A stretch of 64,000 nucleotides of DNA from positions 3,224,001 through 3,288,000 of the forward strand of contig NZ_CP108394.1 of the NCBI RefSeq assembly GCF_041435215.1, written 5' to 3'. Below, piece after piece: positions 8,742 through 17,994 of this stretch (position 1 is its first letter; each line of letters opens with the position of its first letter). The DNA is from Streptomyces sp. NBC_01314. Lineage in GTDB: Bacteria > Actinomycetota > Actinomycetes > Streptomycetales > Streptomycetaceae. Below the pieces are notes generated by a model that was not told where the DNA came from, searched no databases, and saw nothing but the letters and a program-made list of their open reading frames with translations. Made by a program: the position numbers and the translations under genes.

Positions 8742-9418
8742 TCGAGGTCCTGATCGTGGACGACGACATCAGAGTCGCCCGCGTCAACGCCGCCTACGTG
8801 GAGAAGGTCGCCGGTTTCCACGTCGCCGGTGTGGCCCACAACGCGGCCGAGGCGCTGCACCGGTTGGAGATGCTGCCCCATGTGGACCTGGTCCTCCTGG
8901 ACCACTATCTGCCGGACGGCACGGGCCTCATGGTCGTCCAGGAGATGCGGCGCCGTGGCCACCAGAGCGACGTGATCATGGTGACGGCGGCCCGCGACGT
9001 CTCCACCGTCCAGGCCGCGATGCGCCAGGGCGCGCTCCAGTACCTGGTCAAACCGTTCGCGTTCGCCGGACTGCGGGCGAAGCTGGAGGCGTACGCGGAG
9101 TTGCGGCGCACCCTGGACGGTGGCGGCGAGGCCGAACAGGCCGAGGTGGACCGGATCTTCGGCGCGCTGTCGGCGGGCGGCGAGCCCGAACTGCCCAAGG
9201 GCCACTCCCCCACCACCACCGAGCTGGTGCGCCGCGCCCTGATGACCGCCGAGGGAGCGCTGTCCGCCCAGGAGATCGCCGAACGGACCGGCCTGAGCCG
9301 CCAGACCGCCCAGCGCTATCTGAAGCTGCTGGAACGCACCGGACGGGCCCGGCTGACCCTCAAGTACGGCGACGCCGGCCGCCCGGAGCACCGCTACGAG
9401 TGGGTGACCCGCCTCTGA
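8738..9418 (+). CDS. Response regulator, CitB/DcuR (DpiA) type
   Basis: A 226-aa partner of the kinase. The receiver domain (1-120) has the acidic pair DDD near residue 8-10, the phospho-acceptor D55 in LVLLDHYLP, and the conserved lysine in YLVKPFAF. The C-terminal part (about 155-226) is a helix-turn-helix of the citrate-regulator type: 'SAQEIAERTGLSRQTAQRYL'. Start and stop overlap with the kinase as ATGA, so translation is coupled. It would be phosphorylated by the kinase when a carboxylate ligand is sensed and would activate transport genes. The SSS symporter/DUF485 pair converges on it 94 bp downstream and is the obvious candidate target. Confidence 0.92.
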   Translation: MIEVLIVDDDIRVARVNAAYVEKVAGFHVAGVAHNAAEALHRLEMLPHVDLVLLDHYLPDGTGLMVVQEMRRRGHQSDVIMVTAARDVSTVQAAMRQGALQYLVKPFAFAGLRAKLEAYAELRRTLDGGGEAEQAEVDRIFGALSAGGEPELPKGHSPTTTELVRRALMTAEGALSAQEIAERTGLSRQTAQRYLKLLERTGRARLTLKYGDAGRPEHRYEWVTRL

Positions 9419-9512
9419 GACCTCCCACAACCCGCCAACGTGTCTCCCGTACGCCCTGAGCGCCCTGAGCGCCTTTCTGAAGCCCGTACGCCGGCGTACG
9501 CGCCCCTGGCAC

Positions 9513-11105
9513 TCACACCGCCCCGGCGCCCGTCAGCGACCGCACCTCGGTCTCCGCGTGCTTCGCCTCGTCCGGTGGCTCGGCCGACATGACGGTGCCG
9601 AGCCAGCCCGCGAGGAAGCCCAGGGGGATGGAGACGAGGCCCGGGTTCTGCAGCGGGAAGTACTGGAAGTCGACGCCGGGGAACAGCGAGTCGGCGCTCC
9701 CCGACACGACGGGCGACAACAGCACGAGAACCACGGAGGGGATCAGTCCGCCGTACACGGACCACACCGCGCCGCGTGTGGTGAAGCCGCGCCAGAACAG
9801 CGAGTACAGCAGCACGGGCAGGTTGGCGGAGGCGGCGACCGCGAAGGCGAGGCCGACGAGAAAGGCCACGTTGAGGTCCTTGGCGAGCAGCCCGAGCCCG
9901 ATCGCGACCACGCCGATACCGACGGCGGCCGTACGTGCCACGGCGACCTCGCCGCGCGGCTTCGAACGTCTGCGCCGCAGCGACGCGTACAGGTCATGGG
10001 CGACGGACGCGGACGAGGCGAGGGTGATGCCGGCGACGACCGCGAGGATCGTGGCGAAGGCGATGGCGGCGACGATCGCGAACAGAACCGTTCCGCCAGT
10101 GGAGTCCGGGCCGCCGCCCAGGTCGAGGGCCAGCAACGGCACCGCCGTGTTCCCGGACGCGTTGGAACCCCGTACGGTCTCCGGGCCGACGATGGCGGCC
10201 GCGCCGAAGCCCAGGACGATCGTCATCAGATAGAAGCCGCCGATGAGACCGATCGACCAGACCACCGAGCGGCGTGCGGCCCGCGCGGTGGGCACCGTGT
10301 AGAAGCGCGACAGGATGTGCGGCAGCCCGGCCGTGCCCAGTACCAGGGCGAGTCCGAGGCTGATGAAGTCCAGGCGCGCGACCCAGTCACCGCCGTACTT
10401 CAACCCGGGCGCGAGGAACGCGGCGCCGTGTCCGCTGCGTTCGGCCGCCGTGCGCAGCAACTGGTCGAAGTCGCCGTGGAACCGCACCAGTACGAGCACG
10501 GTCAGCGCGATCGCCCCGCCCATCAGCAGGACCGCTTTCACGATCTGGATCCAGGTGGTGGCCCGCATCCCTCCCAACGACACATAGACGACCATGAGCG
10601 CGCCGACCCCGATGACCGTCCAGGCCTGCGCCGCCTCGCTCTCTCCCCCCAGCAGCAGCGCGACGAGGGTGCCCGCTCCGACCATCTGCGCCACCAGGTA
10701 CAGAACGGACACGGTCACCGAGGAAGTTCCCGCCGCGATCCGCACCGGCCGCTCGCTCATCCGCGCCGCGACGACGTCGGCGAGTGTGAACCGCCCGCAG
10801 TTGCGCACCAGTTCGGCCACCAGGAACAGCACCACGAGCCAGGCGACCAGGAAGCCCACCGAGTAGAGCAGCCCGTCGTACCCGAAGAGCGCGATGAGCC
10901 CGGAGATACCGAGGAAGGATGCGGCGGACATGTAGTCGCCCGCGATGGCAAAACCATTCTCCATCGGCGAGAACAGCCGCCCGCCGGCGTAGAACTCCTC
11001 CGCCGAGCCGTGCCGATGGCGGCTCACCCACGTCGTGATGCCCAACGTGACCGCCACGAACACGCTGAACAGCAGCAGCGCCAGCGTCTGATGGTCGGCC
11101 GTCAC
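9513..11105 (-). CDS. Sodium:solute symporter (SSS family, ActP/acetate type)
   Basis: A 530-aa membrane protein with about 13 hydrophobic segments. It opens with 'TADHQTLALLLFSVFVAVTLGITTWV', and the SSS signature 'AEEFYAGGRLFSPMENGFAIAGDYMSAASFLG' is typical of ActP-like monocarboxylate/acetate permeases. It is paired with a DUF485 protein, the standard partner of ActP. The start chosen is GTG 11105, which overlaps the DUF485 stop as GTGA, implying translational coupling. A longer open frame to 11150 lies inside the upstream gene and is not used. The substrate is inferred to be acetate or a related short monocarboxylate, possibly under control of the neighbouring citrate-type two-component system. 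Confidence 0.9.
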   Translation of the reverse strand: MTADHQTLALLLFSVFVAVTLGITTWVSRHRHGSAEEFYAGGRLFSPMENGFAIAGDYMSAASFLGISGLIALFGYDGLLYSVGFLVAWLVVLFLVAELVRNCGRFTLADVVAARMSERPVRIAAGTSSVTVSVLYLVAQMVGAGTLVALLLGGESEAAQAWTVIGVGALMVVYVSLGGMRATTWIQIVKAVLLMGGAIALTVLVLVRFHGDFDQLLRTAAERSGHGAAFLAPGLKYGGDWVARLDFISLGLALVLGTAGLPHILSRFYTVPTARAARRSVVWSIGLIGGFYLMTIVLGFGAAAIVGPETVRGSNASGNTAVPLLALDLGGGPDSTGGTVLFAIVAAIAFATILAVVAGITLASSASVAHDLYASLRRRRSKPRGEVAVARTAAVGIGVVAIGLGLLAKDLNVAFLVGLAFAVAASANLPVLLYSLFWRGFTTRGAVWSVYGGLIPSVVLVLLSPVVSGSADSLFPGVDFQYFPLQNPGLVSIPLGFLAGWLGTVMSAEPPDEAKHAETEVRSLTGAGAV

Positions 11106-11641
11106 CGCTCGCCCCCTCTGACGCCGCGCGTCAACTCCTGGGTGTCCCACCGCAGATCGAGCGCCGCCCGGTCCCGACGCAGCCTGGCGTGGCGTGCGTA
11201 CGCCCAGGTGAACAGGAACGTCGTGAGGAACTGTCCGAGCCCCGCCAGCATCGCCACGTTCACCGCGCCCGCCACCGGTCGTGCCATCAGCCCCGGGGCC
11301 GTGGTCGCCGTCACGACGTACGCCACATACCAGCTGAAGAAGACGGCGACGCCCGGAATCACGAACCTGCGGTAGCGGCTGCGCACCTCCTGGAAGGCCG
11401 CGCTCCGCTGGACCTCCAGATAGACGTCCGCCGCGCCCCCGCCCCCGCTCTCCCGCACCTCGGCCACGACCGGGGCAGGCCCGCCCGTCCCGTCCAACTC
11501 CCCCCAGCCGGAGGCCAGCGCGTCGTACCAGGGATCGTCGAACCGCACGTCCTCGCTGGCGAGGCCGTGCCCGTCGGGCTGCTCTACCGGGCTCTCAGAA
11601 CCACCCCCGCGTCGGCGGGGACGGCCGGTGCTTGACTGCAT
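11102..11641 (-). CDS. DUF485 family membrane protein (symporter partner)
   Basis: A 179-aa protein. The N-terminal half is hydrophilic; the C-terminal half carries the DUF485 domain with two membrane helices, 'RRFVIPGVAVFFSWYVAYVV' and a second near 'AGAVNVAMLAGLGQFLTTF'. DUF485 proteins (E. coli YjcH type) are co-encoded with ActP-family symporters and presumably assist them. Here the stop overlaps the symporter start by four bases (GTGA). The ATG at 11641 is preferred to the TTG two codons upstream. The 100-residue soluble N-terminus is longer than in E. coli YjcH but common in actinobacteria. Confidence 0.86.
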   Translation of the reverse strand: MQSSTGRPRRRGGGSESPVEQPDGHGLASEDVRFDDPWYDALASGWGELDGTGGPAPVVAEVRESGGGGAADVYLEVQRSAAFQEVRSRYRRFVIPGVAVFFSWYVAYVVTATTAPGLMARPVAGAVNVAMLAGLGQFLTTFLFTWAYARHARLRRDRAALDLRWDTQELTRGVRGGER

Positions 11642-11965
11642 GCCCAAGCATGGACAGAACAGAAAGACCCCTGGCGCACCTCTTCACGATTCTTCACCCC
11701 ATCAGGTGAAGCCCCGGCCAGCCTCCCCCACCCGAGACGAAAGACCCGAACCCGGACGGTCACCTATGCGCTGAAGGCACACCCCGACGGCGGGCCGGCC
11801 GTGAACGGCGAGAAGGGGGCGCGTCGGGGGCGCCCGCAGCGGTTGGCGCGTCAACGGGCCGGACGTTCCAGGCGACCGTTCCCGCGCCGTTCGAGCACGG
11901 ACACCCCGAGACGCCCCCGGCCCACAGGGAACCGAAGGCATCCCGGCCCAAGCCCGCCGCAGCGG
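11642..11965. other. Intergenic region upstream of DUF485/symporter operon and downstream of parE
   Basis: It must contain the leftward operon promoter and the parE terminator. Several G+C-rich inverted segments are present, but none is a clean hairpin or recognisable promoter. The open frames crossing it in both directions look like shadows. Confidence 0.3.
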
Positions 11966-14086
11966 CTACGCGTCGATGCGCGACCGGTCCAGCGTCGCCG
12001 CCGAGCTGGAGATGAACTCCTTGCGCGGCGCCACGTCGTTGCCCATCAGCAGATCGAACACCTGCTCCGCAGCTTCCAGGTCCGACAGGTTGATCCGCCG
12101 CAGAGTGCGGTGCCTGGGATCCATCGTCGTTTCCGCCAGCTGGTCCGCGTCCATCTCACCGAGGCCCTTGTAGCGCTGAATGGAGTCCTTGTACCGGACG
12201 CCCTTGCTCTGGAACTCCAGCAGCTTGTCGCGCAGCTCACGGTCCGAGTACGTGTAGACGTACTTGTCCTGACCCTTCTTGGGCTGGACCAGCTCGATCC
12301 TGTGCAGCGGCGGCACGGCCGCGAAGACCCGCCCCGCCTCGACCATCGGCCGCATGTACCGCTGGAAGAGCGTCAGCAACAGGCACCGGATGTGCGACCC
12401 GTCCACATCGGCGTCGGTCATCATGATGATCTTGCCGTAGCGCGCCGCGTCAATATCGAACGTACGCCCGGATCCGGCCCCTATGACCTGGATGATCGCG
12501 CCGCACTCAACGTTCTTGAGCATGTCCGTCACGGACGACTTCTGGACGTTGAGGATCTTGCCCCGGATCGGCAGCAGCGCTTGGAACTCGGAGTTCCGCG
12601 CGAGCTTCGCCGTGCCGAGCGCCGAGTCCCCCTCGACGATGAACAGCTCACTGCGCTCGACGTCGTCGCTGCGGCAGTCGGCGAGCTTGGCGGGCAGGGA
12701 CGAGGACTCCAGGGCCGTCTTGCGGCGCTGCGCGTCCTTGTGCTGACGCGCGGCGATACGCGTGCGGGCGGCGGCGACGGCCTTCTCCATCACGACCCGC
12801 GCCTGGGCGGCGGCGTCCCGCTTCGTGGAGGTCAGGAACGCCTTGAGCTCCTTGGCGACCACCTGCGTCACGATACGCCGGGCCGCCGAGGTGCCGAGGA
12901 CCTCCTTGGTCTGACCCTCGAACTGGGGTTCGGCAAGGCGCACGGTGACGACGGTGGTGAGGCCCTCCAGGGCGTCGTCCTTGACGACGTCGTCCTCGGC
13001 GACGCGCAGCATCTTCTTGGCGCGCAGCACCTCGTTCATGGTGGCGGCCACAGCCTGCTCGAAGCCCGCGACGTGGGTACCACCCTTGGGGGTGGCGATG
13101 ATGTTCACGAACGACTTGAGGGTCGTGTCGTAGCCCGTGCCCCAGCGCATGGCGACGTCGACAGCGAGCTCACGGGTGACCTGGGTGGGCGTCATCTGGC
13201 CGTGCTCGTCCAGGACGGGCACGGTCTCCCTGAAGGTGCCCTGCCCGGAGAAGCGGAGGACGTCGCACACCGGCTTGTCGGAGGCCAGGTACTCGCAGAA
13301 CTCGCTGATGCCGCCGTCGAAGCGGAACGACTCCTCGCCCTTGCTGCCGCCCTCGCCGAGGCCGAGCTCGTCACGGACCACGATCGTCAGTCCGGGCACG
13401 AGGAAGGCGGTCTGACGGGCGCGCTGGTGCAGGTGCTCCAGCGACAGCTTGGCGTCCTTGAGGAAGATCTGGCGGTCGGCCCAGTAGCGCACGCGTGTGC
13501 CGGTGCGCGTCTTGGGGATCCGCTTGCCCTTGCGCAGGCCGCCGGTCTCGAACCTGGCGTCCGCGCCGTGGCCCGCGAAGGCGCCGGGCACGCCGCGCCG
13601 GAAGCTGATGGCGTGGGTGCTGCCGCTGCGGTCGACCTCGACGTCCAGACGGGCGGAGAGCGCGTTCACCACGGAGGCGCCCACGCCGTGCAGACCGCCG
13701 GAGGCGGCGTACGAGCCGCCGCCGAACTTTCCGCCGGCGTGCAGCTTGGTCATCACGACCTCGACGCCGGACAGGCCGGTCTTGGGCTCGATGTCGACCG
13801 GGATGCCCCGGCCGTTGTCCCGCACCTCCACGGAGGCGTCGTCGTGGAGGATGACCTCGATGTGGTCGCAGTAGCCCCCGAGGGCCTCGTCCACGGAGTT
13901 GTCGATGATCTCCCAGAGGCAGTGCATCAGGCCTCGACTGTCGGTCGAGCCGATGTACATGCCGGGGCGCTTCCGCACGGCCTCGAGCCCCTCGAGGACG
14001 AGAAGGTGCCGCGCGGTGTAGTTGGAACCGTCCCGGTCTGCTCCGGTCAGCAGCGCTGTGGACGGCACGGACGTATCGGCGGTCAC
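11966..14086 (-). CDS. parE: DNA topoisomerase IV subunit B
   Basis: ATPase subunit of topoisomerase IV, 706 aa, partner of ParC. The GHKL ATPase domain shows EIIDNSVDEALGG and VEVRDNGRGIPVDI and a glycine-rich lid (GGLHGVGASVVNALS). A transducer domain follows, and the Toprim domain has VEGDSALG and TDADVDGSHIRCLL with the metal-binding acidic residues. The order RPGMYIGSTDSRGLMHCLWE and the length fit actinobacterial ParE/GyrB-like proteins; gyrB itself is expected beside dnaN elsewhere. The start is GTG at 14084-14086 with a GAGGAG ribosome site at 8-bp spacing. A 468-bp promoter region separates it from the divergent small zinc-ribbon gene. Confidence 0.94.
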   Translation of the reverse strand: MTADTSVPSTALLTGADRDGSNYTARHLLVLEGLEAVRKRPGMYIGSTDSRGLMHCLWEIIDNSVDEALGGYCDHIEVILHDDASVEVRDNGRGIPVDIEPKTGLSGVEVVMTKLHAGGKFGGGSYAASGGLHGVGASVVNALSARLDVEVDRSGSTHAISFRRGVPGAFAGHGADARFETGGLRKGKRIPKTRTGTRVRYWADRQIFLKDAKLSLEHLHQRARQTAFLVPGLTIVVRDELGLGEGGSKGEESFRFDGGISEFCEYLASDKPVCDVLRFSGQGTFRETVPVLDEHGQMTPTQVTRELAVDVAMRWGTGYDTTLKSFVNIIATPKGGTHVAGFEQAVAATMNEVLRAKKMLRVAEDDVVKDDALEGLTTVVTVRLAEPQFEGQTKEVLGTSAARRIVTQVVAKELKAFLTSTKRDAAAQARVVMEKAVAAARTRIAARQHKDAQRRKTALESSSLPAKLADCRSDDVERSELFIVEGDSALGTAKLARNSEFQALLPIRGKILNVQKSSVTDMLKNVECGAIIQVIGAGSGRTFDIDAARYGKIIMMTDADVDGSHIRCLLLTLFQRYMRPMVEAGRVFAAVPPLHRIELVQPKKGQDKYVYTYSDRELRDKLLEFQSKGVRYKDSIQRYKGLGEMDADQLAETTMDPRHRTLRRINLSDLEAAEQVFDLLMGNDVAPRKEFISSSAATLDRSRIDA

Positions 14087-14554
14087 GCGGTTCGCTCCTC
14101 GCTGAATTTCAGGTGAGGCCCATTTGGGTAAGGGGCCGGGCTCTGTTGCCGGTCCGAGGGTACCGAGGCCTGGTAGAGCCGTTGTAACGCCACCCTCGTC
14201 CGAAACTCAGAGTAGTCCAGCGTCGCATGCACGTTCGATCCCTCGATGGGGTGAAGTACATATCACGTTCCCTTCGGGGCATGAACCATTTAGGCTCCGG
14301 GCACGTCCTCATGAACAACCGGCAACCCAGCCGGGAGGACCGTACAACCGAAAGAACAACCACCAAAACCACCGACCGACAGCGCGAAGCCCGTACGACA
14401 CGAAGACACGCACTACGGCTCATTCGCCGCCAACCGGCAGCAGACAGCCGGCCCGGAAAGATTTTTTCGAGTTAAAGCCGCGAGCGGGAACGTTTTCGGC
14501 CTGGTTGGATGTTGACCCTGGTACGACAGCTCGTCGAGCTAGAGAAGAGGCGAC
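14087..14554. other. Divergent intergenic region, parE / DUF7455-type gene
   Basis: At 468 bp this is unusually A+T-rich in the middle (about 14230-14400) for this genome. It should hold both promoters. A TTGACC at 14512-14517 may be the -35 for the rightward gene, but the spacing to the nearest TAnnnT is poor. The TTTAGGCTCC near 14290 looks like half of an iron box; it lacks the second half and was not called. Confidence 0.4.
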
Positions 14555-14785
14555 GTGACTACTGTTCTGACCCCCGCGACCCCGCTGACGGCCGCTGACC
14601 GATGCGACCGCTGCGGCGCCCAGGCCTACCTGCGCGTCGTCCTGCTGAGCGGTGGAGAGCTGCTGTTCTGCGCCCACCACGGCCGCAAGTTCGAGCCGGA
14701 GCTCAAGAAGATCGCCGCGGAGATACAGGACGAGACGGAGCGGCTCACGGCAGCTCCCGCAACCGCGGAAGAGGACGAGCGCTGA
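14555..14785 (+). CDS. DUF7455-type small zinc-ribbon-like protein
   Basis: A 76-aa protein with DRCDRCGAQAYLRVVLLSGG followed by ELLFCAHHGRKFEPEL. The C-x-x-C and C-x-x-H pairs would form a compact zinc site. This matches a small protein conserved across actinobacteria, often annotated DUF7455, and commonly encoded between parE and hrdB in Streptomyces. No function is known; nucleic-acid binding is a plausible guess for a free-standing zinc ribbon. The GTG start follows AGAGAAGAGG. The C-terminal 20 residues are acidic. Confidence 0.75.
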   Translation: MTTVLTPATPLTAADRCDRCGAQAYLRVVLLSGGELLFCAHHGRKFEPELKKIAAEIQDETERLTAAPATAEEDER

Positions 14786-14830
14786 CGCTTCACACCCACG
14801 ACGAGCCGCCACCGGCTCGAGGCCGGTGAC

Positions 14831-14867
14831 CGGGCGGCCACTCCCGTACACACGGGGTGGCCGCCCG
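14831..14867. terminator. Bidirectional hairpin terminator
   Basis: A perfect 11-bp G+C stem, CGGGCGGCCAC (14831-14841) with GTGGCCGCCCG (14857-14867), has three further inner CCC/GGG pairs. It lies between convergent genes ending at 14785 and 14912. A smaller hairpin (14811-14827) precedes it. Confidence 0.8.
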
Positions 14868-14911
14868 CTCTCGTGCCGCACACACCGTGGCGTACGGCCG
14901 CGTACCGCGCC

Positions 14912-15730
14912 TCAGCGGCTCCCCGCGAGCACCCGGGCCACGTACGAGCCCCTGGTGTAGACGCCGGGGTTCCCGGCGAGCCCACAGCCGCTGCCCCACG
15001 AGACGAGCCCGATCAGCTTCCCCTGGGCGACCAGCGGCCCTCCGCTGTCCCCCTGGCAGGCGTCCCGGCCGCCGTCCTGCTCCCCGGCGCACACCATGGA
15101 GCCGGACAGATATCTGCCTTCAGCGCTGCCCGGATAGGCCCGCTCGCAGACGTCGTCGGCCAGCACCCTCACCGGCGCAGCCCGCAGGTTCCGCGCATAG
15201 TCGCCGGCGCCCGTGGTGTCCCCCCAGCCGTAGACCGTGGCCTGTGTGCCCGGCGCGTACGCGGCGTCCCCGGAGCCCGCCAACCTGATGACGGAGCTCT
15301 CGGGCAGCGGTGAGGCGAGAGTCACCACCGCGAAGTCCCCGGCGTTCGTGTAGGGGTCGTACTCCGGGTTGACCCAGGCGCCGCTGACCGTGACCTCCTG
15401 ACCCTCGGCCGACTGCAGCTCGGCCCGGCCCACGATGATCCGCAGATCGGGGACCCGTTCCGGAGGAGGACCTCCCAGCACGTCCTCGCTGAGGCAATGG
15501 GCGGCCGTCAGGACGGTCGAGCGGCCGACCACGACACCGCCGCAGAACTGTCCTGCCCGCGTACCCCCGAACCGGTCACGACTGGACAGCGCCACCGTCC
15601 AGGGCGCCTGTGAGATCTCGACCGGATGACCGCCGATGACGACGTCGGCCGTCGCCGGTGGCGGTGACGCCAGCGGTATGACGGCCGCGGTGGCCGCGAC
15701 GGCCAGCAGTCGGGCGAACGATCGACGCAT
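14912..15730 (-). CDS. Secreted trypsin-like serine protease (S1A)
   Basis: A 272-aa exported protease. The signal peptide is MRRSFARLLAVAATAAVIPL and on to PATA (about 1-28). The mature chain begins near VIGGHPVEI, as in trypsin after a short propeptide. The catalytic triad is H78 in LTAAHCL, D132 in NAGDFAVVTLAS and S229 in GDSGGP. D223, six residues before the serine, is the S1-pocket residue giving Arg/Lys specificity. Cysteine pairs flank the histidine loop, the CERAY loop and the active-site serine, so three disulfides are likely. It is separated from hrdB by a terminator, hence its own unit. Streptomyces trypsins take part in extracellular protein turnover and substrate-mycelium degradation. 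Confidence 0.93.
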   Translation of the reverse strand: MRRSFARLLAVAATAAVIPLASPPPATADVVIGGHPVEISQAPWTVALSSRDRFGGTRAGQFCGGVVVGRSTVLTAAHCLSEDVLGGPPPERVPDLRIIVGRAELQSAEGQEVTVSGAWVNPEYDPYTNAGDFAVVTLASPLPESSVIRLAGSGDAAYAPGTQATVYGWGDTTGAGDYARNLRAAPVRVLADDVCERAYPGSAEGRYLSGSMVCAGEQDGGRDACQGDSGGPLVAQGKLIGLVSWGSGCGLAGNPGVYTRGSYVARVLAGSR

Positions 15731-15809
15731 GCGCGCTCCTCACTCCGGGACTTGGATGGCACACCCAGAGTGATCCACCGGATCGGCTTCCGCATGCCGC
15801 ACACACGCC

Positions 15810-15843
15810 GAAGGCCCGGCTCCTTCGAGGGAACCGGGCCTTC
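15810..15843 (-). terminator. hrdB terminator hairpin
   Basis: The stem is GAAGGCCCGG (15810-15819) with CCGGGCCTTC (15834-15843), and the loop contains a further TCC/GGA pairing. It lies directly downstream of the hrdB stop (15876) and upstream of the protease gene start. Confidence 0.78.
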
Positions 15844-15875
15844 AGGACCGACCGAGCCGACGGGTGCCGTGCCGT

Positions 15876-17423
15876 CTAGTCGAGGTAGTCGCGCAGAACC
15901 TGCGAACGGGACGGGTGGCGCAGCTTCGACATCGTCTTGGACTCGATCTGACGGATGCGCTCACGCGTGACGCCGTACACCTTGCCGATCTCGTCGAGGG
16001 TCTTCGGCTGGCCGTCGGTGAGACCGAAGCGCATCGAGACGACGCCCGCCTCACGCTCGGAGAGCGTGTCGAGCACCGAGTGCAGCTGCTCCTGCAGGAG
16101 CGTGAAGCTGACCGCGTCGGCCGGGACGACGGCCTCGGAGTCCTCGATGAGGTCACCGAACTCGCTGTCGCCGTCCTCGCCCAGCGGGGTGTGCAGCGAG
16201 ATGGGCTCGCGGCCGTACTTCTGGACCTCGATGACCTTCTCGGGGGTCATGTCGAGTTCCTTGGCCAGCTCCTCCGGGGTGGGCTCGCGGCCCAGGTCCT
16301 GGAGCATCTGACGCTGGACGCGCGCGAGCTTGTTGATGACCTCGACCATGTGCACCGGGATACGAATGGTGCGGGCCTGGTCGGCCATGGCGCGCGTGAT
16401 CGCCTGACGGATCCACCAGGTGGCGTACGTGGAGAACTTGTAGCCCTTGGTGTAGTCGAACTTCTCGACCGCGCGGATCAGACCGAGGTTGCCCTCCTGG
16501 ATAAGGTCCAGGAAGAGCATGCCGCGGCCGGTGTAGCGCTTGGCCAGGGAGACCACCAGACGGAGGTTGGCCTCCAGGAGGTGGTTCTTGGCGCGGCGGC
16601 CGTCCTCGGCGATGATCTCCAGCTCGCGCTTGAGCTTGGGGGCGAGCTTGTCGGCGTTGGCCAGCTTGTCCTCGGCGAACAGACCGGCCTCGATGCGCTT
16701 GGCGAGTTCGACCTCCTGCTCGGCGTTGAGCAGCGGGACCTTGCCGATCTGCTTGAGGTAGTCCTTGACCGGGTCGGCGGTGGCACCGGCCACGGCGACC
16801 TGCTGGGCGGGCGCGTCGTCCTCGTCGTCGTCGGAGAGGACGAAGCCCTTGTTCTCGGCCCCCTCCTCTTCCTCTTCGCCGGGCTTGCCGCCGGGGGTCT
16901 CCTCGATGGCGTCTTCGTCGACGAGCTCGCCGTCGTCCTTCTTGGAGGTGGTCTTCTTGGCCGCCGTCTTCTTGGCGGCGACGGTCTTCTTGGCGGGGGC
17001 CGCCTTCTTGGCGACCGCCTTCTTCGCGGCGGCCTTCTTGGCGGGCGAGGCGTCCTCGGCGGAGTCGTCGGCCGTGGGCACCGCGGGGGCGGTTGTGGCG
17101 GTGGCCTTCTTGGTGGTCACCGTCTTCGCCGCGACCGTCTTGGTGGCGGTGCGCTTGGCCGGACTCTTCGCAGCGACGCTCTTTCGGGTGCGCTTGGGTT
17201 CCGCAGCACTGACCATCAGCGTCACACCCTCTTCCTCGAGGATCTGGTTGAGGCTGCGCAGTACGTTCTTCCACTGAGTGGCCGGAATCTGGTCAGCTTC
17301 GAAGGCCCGACGCACATCGTCGCCGGCGATCTGCCCCTCAGCCTTTCCCCGCTCAATCAGCGCCATGACAGAGACGGACTCGGCGATCTCCGGCGGGAGC
17401 GTACGGGATGTGCTGGCCGACAC
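15876..17423 (-). CDS. hrdB: Principal RNA polymerase sigma factor HrdB
   Basis: Housekeeping sigma-70, 515 aa. From GTG 17423 (GAGAGG site, 6 bp) the protein starts [20 protein letters not shown]. The N-terminal region has a sigma-1.1-like segment and then a long Lys/Ala-rich stretch (about 85-190, repeats of KKAAAKK and AKKTTSKK) and an acidic block, characteristic of Streptomyces HrdB. Region 1.2 begins near [19 protein letters not shown]. Region 2 carries [20 protein letters not shown] and [20 protein letters not shown]. Region 4 ends with [20 protein letters not shown]. It directs transcription of essential genes. An upstream promoter matches the ShbA consensus exactly, and whiH follows it upstream in the same order as in S. 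coelicolor. Confidence 0.97.
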   Translation of the reverse strand: MSASTSRTLPPEIAESVSVMALIERGKAEGQIAGDDVRRAFEADQIPATQWKNVLRSLNQILEEEGVTLMVSAAEPKRTRKSVAAKSPAKRTATKTVAAKTVTTKKATATTAPAVPTADDSAEDASPAKKAAAKKAVAKKAAPAKKTVAAKKTAAKKTTSKKDDGELVDEDAIEETPGGKPGEEEEEGAENKGFVLSDDDEDDAPAQQVAVAGATADPVKDYLKQIGKVPLLNAEQEVELAKRIEAGLFAEDKLANADKLAPKLKRELEIIAEDGRRAKNHLLEANLRLVVSLAKRYTGRGMLFLDLIQEGNLGLIRAVEKFDYTKGYKFSTYATWWIRQAITRAMADQARTIRIPVHMVEVINKLARVQRQMLQDLGREPTPEELAKELDMTPEKVIEVQKYGREPISLHTPLGEDGDSEFGDLIEDSEAVVPADAVSFTLLQEQLHSVLDTLSEREAGVVSMRFGLTDGQPKTLDEIGKVYGVTRERIRQIESKTMSKLRHPSRSQVLRDYLD

Positions 17424-17994
17424 GAACAACCTCTCGGAACGTTGGAAAACGGCTTCCGGCCCCGTCCACTGTGGACAGGAGCCGACCACCGGCTTGGGAG
17501 TGGGCCGACGGTGCGGGCGAGGGCCGGGAAGATGCACAGCGCCGTGAACGGCGTCCGTATTCCCTCCGCAGCTGTCACCTCTTAGGTCATCGCGCTGTTC
17601 CCACGAGCGTTACGCCCAATCTGCGTGGCCCGAGTCACACCCCGTAAGCGCTCAAAAGCGGTCAGATACCGCCAGAGGCGATCGACCAAGGCCACAACCG
17701 GTTCTGCTTGGACAGGTACCCGAACGATTCCCGAACGAACTCCTCAATGTGGATCACCATCCTCACCGAGATCCGGCACCCGCGCGAGGCCGCCCGTCTC
17801 GCGAGGACTCACCACCCCGCCAGGGCCCGGCGGCCCCCGGGGACGAGTCGCCCCGCAGTCGGACCGCCCCTTCGGGACGGCCGTCCCGCGCGTCCCGGAC
17901 GGCGCCCGCCGTCCGTCGTGCCGCCGGTCGAGCGACGTCACAGTAGGGCAGCCTGCGCCCCGGCCGTGTCGCCCTTGTCCCGCTCTCGGCGCCC
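17424..17994. other. hrdB leader/promoter region and whiH 3' flank
   Basis: This 571-bp stretch contains the hrdB promoter (17587-17614) and a leader of about 155 nt. A TCCACTGTGGA palindrome at about 17465-17475 in the leader could fold or bind a protein. From 17640 to 17994 I see no gene, only short frames without ribosome sites. Confidence 0.55.
17587..17614 (-). promoter_or_regulatory. hrdB promoter, ShbA (ECF sigma) type
   Basis: Read leftward: CGTAAC (17609-17614), a 16-bp spacer, and CGATGA (17587-17592). This is the -35/-10 arrangement CGTAAC-N16-CGATGA reported for the ShbA-dependent hrdB promoter in Streptomyces. It places transcription start near 17580. Confidence 0.82.

Noticed and set aside
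11801..14116. A long rightward open frame antisense to parE
   Set aside because: It is a reverse-frame shadow of parE; the true gene shows all GHKL and Toprim motifs.
14284..14305. Possible iron box (TTTAGGCTCC) upstream of the DUF7455-type gene
   Set aside because: Only one half resembles the motif, the CCT half is missing, and neither neighbour has an iron-linked role.
17465..17475. TCCACTGTGGA palindrome in the hrdB leader as a DnaA box
   Set aside because: The flanking bases do not complete a 9-mer box within one mismatch on both sides; mentioned only as possible leader structure.
15864..17585. A long rightward open frame antisense to hrdB
   Set aside because: Repetitive Gly/Leu composition arises from the Lys/Ala-rich HrdB segment read backwards.
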